Of a stretch of 64,000 nt of DNA, positions 12,814-22,400 are shown piece after piece. Position 1 is the first letter of the stretch; each line of letters opens with the position of its first letter. A program made the translations under genes and the position numbers. The DNA is from Amphiura filiformis (Eukaryota; Echinodermata; Ophiuroidea; Amphilepidida; Amphiuridae), in assembly GCF_039555335.1 (NCBI RefSeq), contig NC_092628.1:97344536-97408535 (forward strand), given 5' to 3'. Under the pieces are notes generated by a model that was not told the DNA's origin, did no database searches, and was given only the letters and a program-made list of their open reading frames with translations.

Positions 12814-12959
12814 CAGTGGCGGGGGGCAAAATTACCGCAAAAAGGTGAAAATTTTCATAATTTGGGGTTTTTACTGGGGGCGGGGCAACAGGGGGCCAAG
12901 AGTTCTGACTGGGGGTGTTTGCCCTTTGCCCCCATACCTTCCCCATGGCGCCGCCACTG
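12814..12959. mobile_element. hAT-like MITE with perfect 8-bp target duplication
   Basis: A 146-bp element beginning CAGTGGCGG and ending CCGCCACTG, flanked on both sides by GTAATGTC (12806-12813 and 12960-12967). An 8-bp duplication with CAGTGGCG-type ends is the hAT signature. The interior is G-rich. It lies about 60 bases upstream of the acceptor of the first listed exon of the minus-strand gene. Confidence 0.85.
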
Positions 12960-13131
12960 GTAATGTCAATTTCTGAGGAAGATGCCCTCAGTCTATTATT
13001 TTGCAATAATGAAAGACCAAAATATGCAAAATAGTTTTTGGATTACAGTTTACAATGTGTAGGAGTTTCAATACAATTTCTAGATTTATATTTGAAAGTT
13101 AAAGTCAAAGAAAACATTGATTAAAAAGTGC

Positions 13132-13245
13132 AGTATAGTGTGGGCACCAAAACCCCCAAATTTCCATGTGTATCAAGAAAAGAGAAAGTATAGTGTGGGC
13201 ACCAAAAACTCCAAATTTCTGTGTGTATCAATAAAAGAGAAAGTA
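13132..13245. repeat. Two-copy 55-bp direct repeat
   Basis: AGTATAGTGTGGGCACCAAA recurs 55 bases later (13132 and 13187), followed in each copy by CAAATTTC.GTGTGTATCAA and AAAGAGAAAGTA. Non-coding. Confidence 0.6.
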
Positions 13246-13379
13246 TTGACTAGGCTTGACCTCCGTCCTTCATTAGCTAGCCTGTGTGAGGAAATTGAGC
13301 CAATCTCCAGGCTGCTCTGCTATTGCCTGCATATGAAGAGGATCTCACTACTGAATGTAGCAGCCATCTAATTATGCTG

Positions 13380-14034
13380 GCTATGTTCTTTTTTCACCAT
13401 TGTGTCACGTTGCAATAGATCATTGTATTTATTGCTTACTAAAGCATTTTGGCATTGTATTGTCGTAAAATGCTTTTGATTGTATGTATTTTTTATGCTA
13501 ACTTGTATCGGATCACAGCTGAATTAAGTTGCTGCAGCCATTTCATGTTGCCTTTGTTATCCTTGCCTCGCTACAGCCCTTGTTTTCAGTGCGATGCGAT
13601 ACAATCAGTTTCTGTATTTATGTTTTCATGGATATTAGTATATTTGTTATAATGTTTATTGATGTGTGCATGTACTATATATATGCTTATCACATTTATA
13701 TATTGGCACTAGTGATCTGGTAACCCCAGGAATGAGTCACATGCATACATTTCATGTTACACACATGCACAAGCTCTAAATGTACATATACTCAAGTTAT
13801 TATATTTTTCATACTGGTGGCTGTATAACTTTAACCTGCTGCTGTACTTTCTACTTCGGTGGTGGTCTTCTGCAATGACTTATGTACTTTTTATTGATAT
13901 TGCATGAACATTGTTGTGGTGGTGTTGCAAACGTCTTCGTATGCATCAGTGTTTTAATGTTTATCTTCAAATCTACACATATTTTATGTGGTGCGCCTGA
14001 TAAAAGGCAGGATATCCAACCAACCAACCAACCA
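13380..14034 (+). mobile_element. LINE 3'UTR with CCAA repeat tail
   Basis: T-rich, gene-free DNA ends in a GCGCCTGATAAAAGGCAGG hairpin followed directly by four to five CCAA units at 14014-14033. A 3' stem followed by a short tandem tail is the usual end of CR1/L2/Rex-type LINEs. No ORF2 residues are recognisable, and the 5' limit is uncertain. Confidence 0.45.
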
Positions 14035-14104
14035 TAGCTTTAATTTTATGATTTTTTAACACATAACTTCATAAGCTTATAGTTATAAATTTAGTTTAAA
14101 AATA

Positions 14105-14248
14105 ATGGACATCATCAGGAATGATCAATGCAGTATCACCCAGTCAGCTGCAAGTGCAATGCAGCAAATTGCCTTGAATGAAACTTACAATAACGTTGTA
14201 AAAGCAGAACACCTTCTCCAACAACAGCAATCAAAGAGAACATCCTAA
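14105..14248 (+). CDS. Unrecognised 47-codon ORF
   Basis: A complete ATG-to-TAA frame starting MDIIRNDQCSITQ and ending in a Gln/Lys-rich stretch (HLLQQQQSKRTS). Its composition looks protein-like, but no family is recognised. The opposite strand of the same segment is also open and contains a possible first exon of the minus-strand gene, so at most one reading is likely real. No promoter or poly(A) signal was assigned. Confidence 0.2.
   Translation: MDIIRNDQCSITQSAASAMQQIALNETYNNVVKAEHLLQQQQSKRTS
14189..14243 (-). CDS. Possible ATG exon of the RRM/F-box/LRR gene
   Basis: The minus strand gives ATG (14243-14241), 18 codons starting MFSLIAVVGEGV, then one base and a strong donor ATT|GTAAGT. 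The one-base overhang fits the phase required by the acceptor at 12752. The hydrophobic peptide is not what the acidic downstream exon would predict, and the start context is poor. Speculative. Confidence 0.2.
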
Positions 14249-15476
14249 GGTTTACTGTTTCACGCAGTCAAAATTTGATATGGAAGTTTTTGGTTTGTTG
14301 CATTTGGAGTGACGACGAGCTTCATTTAATTTTAGGGATTTTCGTAGTTCTAAATTAAATAAATTAGTTCTAAATTAAATAAATAAATTATTGTTTTGTG
14401 TTAAATTTTATCCATAGAATTCAGCGTAGATATAAATATAATCAAACAACAGGATAACTTTAAATATACGATATGATTTTGACCTTTATTTATTATATTT
14501 ATGAATTAAAAAAAAAAAAAAAGTTCTAGCAACTCTAGTCTAACCCACAGCGCGTGGTACAAATTTGTCACGAAATTCGCGAAAATCCTGAAAAACATTC
14601 TTTGTTTTTTTACAAATTTTGCGGATGTTGCATGATTCGACGCTCTCAAAATCATGAAATAGAACTTCATCAGTCTGCACATAAGGCCATGAAGTAGGAG
14701 CTTATGGTGTTAAACCAACAGTTTCTGGCTAATGAATCTTGCTGAAACTGTGATGTGTGCACGTGTATACTACTGCTGAAATTTGGTAAGCTTACTCAAT
14801 GCAACATGCTCAACTCAGATCAAACCAGCTTCACTCATGTCTATATACACATGTAACGAATAAGGTGACAGAAAAAACATGTTGGCAGATTAAGACGGAT
14901 CTTTGAGTTGGTTAGTTGGGCAAAAACTTCCATGATTTTTTATAACAAAATATATTGAGAAAATCAACAATAAAAAAAAAATGAAATAATTTTAAATTTT
15001 TCCCCTCGATTCGCTCGGTTTTTTTTCATTGAAAATAAATCTATTTTTCGCCCCAAACAGCTGATTTAACAGGCATACAGCAATTTTCTCCAAACTCAAT
15101 CTAGATCCATGAATTAGGGGTTCATTCATATATTTTCATGACTAAACGGTTGTTTATGTAGGTATAATACAAAAAAAATTGAACTTTTTTTGATTCTCAT
15201 CAAAGTAATCTCATATTAAAGAGCTAAATGAAAGAAAACTGATGAGGCATAAATGAATGTCATACGACATGTGGTTGCGGAGATATGCTAATTTGAATGT
15301 CTCAATTTTTCAGCCAATTTCCTGTACAAACTTTTTGTGCATGCACATATTAAAATGCTTATAGGCCTATACTGTGCATACTGTACACAATTTTAAGAAA
15401 CAAGCACTTGCTATTTACCGGTACTGAACTGTAAATGTAATCCTAGATTGATTGAATTTGTATTGATGTGAACATA
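14249..15476. other. Intergenic/intronic AT-rich DNA, nothing assigned
   Basis: A-runs, T-runs and short ORFs without coding character. No repeat boundaries or RNA genes were recognised. Confidence 0.5.
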
Positions 15477-15786
15477 AGGGCCTATCATTTTCTTTTGGAA
15501 GGAGGGGTCCCAAATATACAGGGGGGGTCATAATTTTTGGAAAGAAAAATAGGGGGGGTCATAAAATTTTGATGACCAAAATGTAGGGAGTTGCAAGATG
15601 ACCACAGATAGTGTGTTTATCTTATTCAAAAAGACTGAATACAATTTTAGCCTCTTCAGGGGGTAAGGTGTATCAGTGGGTGGTGGGGAGGGGTCATAAA
15701 ATTTTGTTGCAGAAATAGGGGGGTTGCAATTTTATTGATGCTGACTTTTTTGTAAATTTGGGAGCCCCTTGAAAATGATAGCCCCT
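15477..15786. mobile_element. MITE with AGGGGCTATCATTTTC ends
   Basis: Left end AGGGCCTATCATTTTC; right end the inverted GAAAATGATAGCCCCT; TA on both sides. The G-rich interior contains several GGGGGGTCATAA(A/T)(A/T)TTT motifs. Non-coding. Confidence 0.6.
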
Positions 15787-16229
15787 AATATACTAAATGA
15801 ACATGTATGAGTAACATTTTGTTTTATTTCTGTTTTCTGATGCAGATTCCAGCTTTGACAGAGGATGGAAACCAGGGACTGTCTTTGGAATTTGCAGGAG
15901 AGCATTGAATAGCTCTTCTAGAGCCTTCAAGAGCTGTTTAGAACATTTACAATAAAATGTAATGAGAGAATGGTCAACTAAGGAAAGCTAAAATCACTCT
16001 CCTATATCCGATTTAAGGAGAGCAGTAGAGAGCGATTGCTCTCGCTCTCCTCAAAAGGCAGTCCCTGGGAAACCACAGTGAGGGCCAACAGCACATATGC
16101 AAAAATAAAGAAAAACCTATTCAAAAAGATGAAATTTGTGTTGAAGTGTCTTATTTTTTTTTTTTTTTTTTTGTCATTGAAAAACTCACGGTTTTGATAC
16201 TACCCACCCGAGTACACCTTTTCACTGAT

Positions 16230-17045
16230 ACAAGGGGGGGGGGGGGGGAATTTGTTTGAGGGGGCACCCTTTAAAATGTTTAATTATCATAAGCACTAGC
16301 TGATCACCCCCCTCCCCCAGGAAAATGTTTTTGAGCAGGCACCCTTTGGAGCACTGTCTGGCATACAAGGGGGGGTAATTTGTTTGAGGGGGCACCCTTT
16401 AAAATGTTTAATTATCATAAGCACTAGCTGATCACCCCCCTCCCCCAGGAAAATGTTTTTGAGCAGGCACCCTTTGGAGCACTGGCTGGCGCATGCTCCC
16501 TATTCCGAAGATCATTGCGGAAACTCGAGGGCCAGTTCACTTGATCATCACAGAATGGGGTCACTCCTGCTCAAGTATGAACCCCCCTGCCCCTTCCCCA
16601 GCGTTAAGTTTTGTCTTTGAGCAGGCCCTTTGGAGCACTGGCTGGCGCATGCTCCCTATTCCGAAGATCATTGCGGAAACTCAAGGGCCAGTTCACTTGA
16701 TCATCCGAATGGGGTCACTCCTGCTCAAGTATGAACCCCCCTGCCCCCCCCCCCCAGCGTAAGTTTTGTCTTTGAGCAGGCACCCTTTGGAGCACTGGCT
16801 GGCGCATGCTCCCTATTCCGAAGATCATTGCGGAAACTCGAGGGCCAGTTCACTTGATCATCAGAATGGGGTCACTCCTGCTCAAGTATGAACCCCCCGC
16901 CCCTTCCCCAGCGTAAGTTTTGTCTTTGAGCAGGCACCCTTTGGAGCACTGGCTGGCGCATGCTCCCTATTCCAAAGATCATTGCGGAAACTCGAGGGCC
17001 AGTTCACTTGATCATCAGAATGGGGTCACTCCTGCTCAAGTTACC
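16230..17045. repeat. Two adjoining tandem arrays (129-bp and about 155-bp units)
   Basis: A unit with AATTTGTTTGAGGGGGCACC occurs at 16249 and 16378. It is followed by about four copies of a 154-157-bp unit: GCATGCTCCCTATTCC recurs at about 16491, 16647, 16804 and 16958, each copy also holding GAGCAGGCACCCTTTGGAGC. The arrays share the CACCCTTTGGAGCACTG block. A poly-G run opens the first array. ORFs here are repeat translations. Confidence 0.85.
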
Positions 17046-17507
17046 CCCCATGACGAAGGCGTCATAAGAGTACGCCCCCCATCAATTTGAACATTTAGAA
17101 AATCAAATAGGAAAATGGCCAAAAAACGGCCTGTGTGTCCCCCCCCCCGGCCATCATACCCGATGTGTCCACAGTGATTTATGCATCTATCATAGCAAAA
17201 ATCTGCTAGCGCTATGCATGATGGGATAGGAATAGGAAAGGTCCAAATTTGCTTCTTCCCCCGACTCATAGTCGGCACAGAATGAGAATCTATCCCAGCA
17301 TCCACAGCATGAGCCCATTCAATTAGTATATACACAAACCATGCCGGGTTAAACATGTTCACTCACTGGCAAAAGTCGCCGATTCATACTACACAAAGTC
17401 CCCAGTTCACTCACTTTTTGCGCAAGGCATCCATCCAATCTCATCAAACCAAACATTTGTATGTACAAAAAACTACCTTTATTCACCGCGTGCTCCATTT
17501 AACTTAC

Positions 17508-17850
17508 CGCTCAACTCCGTTATTTAGATATTCGGAGAGTAATTTCGAAAAAATTAGATCGAAATCGTCACTTTCAAACCCACTAGAAAGTCGCCAAAAT
17601 TTGCCGCGACCACGTGCGAATCATCTGACCTCTTCCGGGTTATGATCAAGTTCAACCTTTCGACTTGACCTTGTAAGCTTTGGAACTGTTTTTAACTCAA
17701 TCTAATTCCCCCCAAAATTTCTTTCAAAAACATCGCCGTAAAATTTACTACCGGTAATGAATTTCCAAAATGGCGCCGGGTGCGCGATTTCCCTATGCTG
17801 AGAGAGGCTGAATATTGCGCATGCTCAGGTAAGGAATGCTCACATACCTA
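17508..17850 (-). promoter_or_regulatory. Candidate promoter and non-coding first exon of the minus-strand gene
   Basis: On the minus strand, ACCCGGAAGAG (ETS/GABP-like, 17629-17639) and GCACGTGG (E-box, about 17610) are followed by about 100 bases ending GAGCG|GTAAGT, a strong donor at 17508/17507. Further upstream are AAAATGGCGCC (YY1-like, about 17769) and GCGCATGC (NRF1-like core, about 17816). CpG is locally richer than in surrounding DNA. These are motif readings only; which gene is driven is inferred from the donor orientation. Confidence 0.4.
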
Positions 17851-18562
17851 GTTTATGCCCGAGAGGCCGCTTGCCACGCACACCGTTACATAGCATGTAT
17901 GTATGAACTTTGGCTAGTTTGCAAGACAAACTTTAAAAAACCGGACAAAACAGACGTGTCATTTACTCATTTATCGGTATGACATTATCTTTATTGATGC
18001 TGCCCTATTTTAGAGCTACTATGGTATGGGTTCCCTGTACTAAGTTTTGGCCTAAAAATACATGAACGTTTGATTTTTACATGCATGCATACAAATGATA
18101 CATACTTGCTAAAATCTTTTTAAAATCGCAATACCGTACATCAAGTCTTGGTTGGTCTGGCCTGCAGAACAGGGTTGTTTTATCATTCCCTATGCATGCA
18201 TGCATGTCTTATTCATCAGATGAGGCTAAGTAGGCCTACTGACAATCGATCTTTCATTATAATTACATAATTTCTGAAAACATTTTTCATTATTTTTGCG
18301 ACTTTTATTATATGACCAAAAGCGATTGTAAAATGTGTTGTTATTTACCGCTTACTGACTAAAGAAACAAGGATGCCCATCTATGGCAATGAATCACCAG
18401 TAGCTATGTTTGATTTAGATTTTTCCACTAAAATGCACATGATATTCATCATTTTTTTGTGCAAAAATTACCTGTTTTAATTTTAATTTTTGAAAAATCA
18501 CAATAACAAATTCAAGTGCTGACCCGAAAATGAAGTGGGGGCAGTCGGACGGGAAACTCTAA

Positions 18563-19039
18563 AGCTGAATTTATACTCGATCGCCGAGCGATGCGATTAA
18601 TCGCTTTTGAAAAAGCGATTTGCAATCGCCGAATTTTGCATTGCATCGCCCGTCGCTTTTGCATTTATACTTATCACGGCGTTAGCGATTGCAGACAACA
18701 ATTAAAATATTCTAAATGCCACAAAATACATTTTTAAAACATGAGTTGCTGTCAATAATTATTGCTTTGAATTAATTTATCACCAAAAGTTAAAAATCGA
18801 GAAAGGTAAATTAATTAGCAAAATAATAGATCCAGTTGGTTGTATATGATTGGTTGACGCATTCATGTGTCAAGCGATATCGCTGGGAAGTTGAGATTTC
18901 TTCAACTTGCAAAAGCGACGTCGTTTTTGCCTCCGCGATTTGAATCGATTGATCGGCTTGACGCTCTGGAAATGTAAGTAAACATTGAGCATGCGTGAAA
19001 ATCGCTTTTCTGCAAAAGCGATCGAGTATAAATTCAGCT
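18563..19039. mobile_element. Harbinger-like MITE (TAA duplication)
   Basis: The 22-bp ends AGCTGAATTTATACTCGATC... and their inverted copy GATCGAGTATAAATTCAGCT are flanked by TAA at 18560-18562 and 19040-19042. Three-base TWA duplications are typical of PIF/Harbinger. The interior repeats AATCGCTTTTG and GCAAAAGCGA motifs. It sits about 380 bases upstream of the FKBP6-like start codon. Confidence 0.75.
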
Positions 19040-19417
19040 TAAATCTTTATTGACTGGGGTCTTTGGCATAATGATTAATCTCCCTCATTATTTTTGATTT
19101 ATTTTGTATGTGTTTTTACTTAGCAATAGCCAATAAACTATTATTGATCACACATGTGTCAGTATCAATTCAATTTGTAAGTCTTGCCAATATTAATATT
19201 CCCTGCCAAACCTAATTCCCCATTCAAAATGTATATTCCTCAAGACATTGTGGTGGATGAGTTATACATGTTTAACTTATATATTTGTAATATTCATCTA
19301 GCCAGTACAGTGCAGCGTAACCCACACACAGTGCAAATCGCAAAGTGATATCATCAGACCAGCCTAAAAAGTCCCTGAGGCCTGACTCGCCGACACAGTA
19401 CATTGTGATAAAACAGT

Positions 19418-22400
19418 ATGGATGATCCAGAGCCTGTGGAAAATCTACCTGCATTGGAGACTGATGAAAGTGATGTTGAAGTTGATGAACAAGAACTAAG
19501 ACGACAAGAAGTAGGTCTCCCAATCTTTTTTGAAAGATATTTCTCCAGCCAATATTTGTGGTGTAATCAAGCAAAATCAGCCGGAAGTGGGGCATACATG
19601 GATTCAATTTTCAGTTTTCACGTGTTTATTTTCATAATTTTTGGCTCTTAGCGTAGCTAGGTGAGCCTGAGTCATTGCAGTCAGTGAGGACTGTATTTTT
19701 GCTACATATTTTGGCCACTTGCGTTCTTGCTTTTTATGCTAAGGTTTCTTTTGTTTATGATATTTGGCTTTGAAATTACGTTCCAAGGTTTGCTTAGTTA
19801 TTTAGCAATCGATTGCACTCCTTTAGAAGTGAATTTGGGGTGGGGAAAGTACTTATTTTGAAGTGAGAAAAGTCAAAAGTCGTCATGAGAAACAAGTCAT
19901 TTCTATCGTTTTGCTTGGTTCCCTGTATGCGCTTAGAGATTATTTTGGTCTGAGTAATTTAAGTTGTGAGATCATGGCGGAATTGACGGATTGCACTATT
20001 TTTCTTTGGGAAAGTGACCTTTTATCATGAATTTTTATGGTGATCTCACATGGATAGAAACGTGATTGGATGATTCCTTTGTCCAGATTGTTTATTGAGT
20101 TCTCGGGAGTTTTGTTACCATGGGACAACACTTCAAAATATTTAGAGACCAGCGGCGTAGTAATTTAGTTAAATTAACGCTAAATAACCAGGGTTGCCAA
20201 AATAATTCAGCCCGAATCGCAGGTCAAATAATCGAAAAGTCGCCCAATTTTTTTCTTTACCCTTTGCATTCTATGGGGCAGGAAATTGTCCCGGGGAAAA
20301 TCTTCAAAAGTCGCCTAATTGGGTTACCAAATCGCGTGTTTGACAACCCTGAAAACAACGTCTCGACAGCGAAGGTCACATCTGGCTATTCATTATCATT
20401 GTTTGTCTGGCACGCTTTCTACAGCGTGGGTTGGGAATTCTGAAAATCTGTAAAAATTACAATTTTGCAGAATAAAGGGTGGGTTTCTAAAAAGCGTGGG
20501 AGCAATATATAATTATAAAGCGTGTGGGTAACGCTACCAATTGAAAAAAAATATAATAAAGTAATTTGATGATCTGTTGAAAAACATTCATATTTTCTTC
20601 ATAAATCTGGAAAGAAAATGTCAAAATTAATTTGCTGATGTTTTCAATTCATACGACGTCACCATGTAGAAGAATCGACGCCCGTGAGTTTTATGAATGA
20701 ATATATTTTCAGTCTCTACATCAGTCGCTTTGGCCCGCTTCGCTCACACTAGAAGTGGAGCGATCCGAACCACAGCGGCCGTGTAGAGAGTATAGACTGA
20801 CGCTTTCATGTATTCAGGATCTCACAGGTATCTCAGCCCTTTACAATTTGCCCATGTGTTTATGATAAACAATCTGAAGTCGTATCTTTTCGATGCCAAC
20901 ATTTAATATGTCGCAAATGTTTCAGATGAATAAGAAAATCACGAGTGTTTGATAGATGAGGATAAATTCTGCATCAATTCGGATTCTGAAATGGATTGAT
21001 GGCGCAGATAATGATAAAATGGACCCGGAAGTGACTGTATGAAACGCGGTAGCGCTACCGATGTTCAGTCTTCCGAATTTGATAAAGTAATGCTGTAAAC
21101 AATCTAAAGTCGATCTTTTCAAAGATGTTTCAGATGAATAAGAAAATCATGAGTGTTTGATAGATGAGGATAAATTCTGCATCAATTCGGATTCTGAAAT
21201 GGATTGATGGCGCAGATAGTGCTAAAATGGACCCGGACGTGACTGTATGAAACGGCGATAGCGCCGACGATGTTCAGTCTTCCGAATTTGATAAGTAATG
21301 CTGTAAGCTTTGGTCACAAACACTGCATAAGGGTGGGAGATAAATTTTTGAAAAAAAAAAGTGTGGAGGAAATATAAATGGTGGGGGTTTGACCCCTGAC
21401 AAACGTTCGAAATTTGTAGTTGCTACAACTCAACTGATCATCACTATTTAATTCACTATCTGTTTGTTTGTCTGTGTCTGCCTCTTTTCTCAGAGACTAT
21501 TGTAGTAGTAGCTCGTTCACGTAGTGATTCCGTTGTCTCACTGGCCTACAAAACTTAGATTGCATGGCGATCGGAGTGTTTTCGTCAGAGCACCTCAGAC
21601 TAGCATAGTAGGGAAGCATGTTCCTCAAACTTGGTGGGTGGATGCATCTTTAGTACACCATGTCACATACAATATTTTCTCAATTCGAATTTTATCCTTT
21701 CTGGGTAGGCCTATGACTGATTTTGTTACCGTAAAATTTGTGTCAATTCCCGATATCACATGTTAGTAATAGTACCGTACACTATAAATGCACCAGATTT
21801 TGTAGGCTCCAATTGCTGATTACATAAATGAGAACAACTGGTAACCAGCGGCACTGTGCAGTACCGGTCTGTTATTCAATTGCGTTGTGTGTGGGTTACG
21901 TGTATTTTATGTGTAAAATGCGGTGATCCACCCAAAAAACTAAATCATCGTATAGATCCCTGGTACTAGGTGCATCTTGACCCCAGCATAAGTTTGTATT
22001 GGTTAGCGGGTCAAGGTCACCTGAGGTCATCCAGGGGTCATCTGAGGTCAAATTTGCAAAAACTGTTGTAGGGGCATGAAACTGGTTACAGTCAACATTT
22101 GGAGTCAAATTTTGGGAAGGTCATCCGGTCACCCAGGGGTCATCTGAGGTCAAATTACTAAAAACTCGTATGGGCATGAAACTTGGTGGGTACAGTCAAC
22201 ATTTAAAGTCAAATTTTGGGAAGATACTAAGAATTGTCGTATGGGCATGAAACTAGGTGGGTACAGTCAACCTTTGGAGTCAAATTTTGGGAAGGTCATT
22301 TTGAGGTCATCCGGGGTCACCTAGGGGTCATCTGAGGTCAAATTACTAAACACTGTCGTATGGGCATGAAACTTGGTGGGTACAGTCAACATTTGGAGTC

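Noticed and set aside
12602..13006. ORFs on both strands running through the hAT MITE
   Set aside because: They depend on the inserted element, and the minus-strand one is out of phase with the RRM gene exon.
17036..17362. A 108-codon minus-strand ORF next to the candidate promoter
   Set aside because: Part of it translates G/C runs and the tandem-array edge; no domain and no phase-compatible splice partner were found.
19511..19651. Extension of the first FKBP6-like exon frame past 19510
   Set aside because: A strong GTAGGT donor follows and the downstream residues show no similarity; splicing to 26014 keeps phase.
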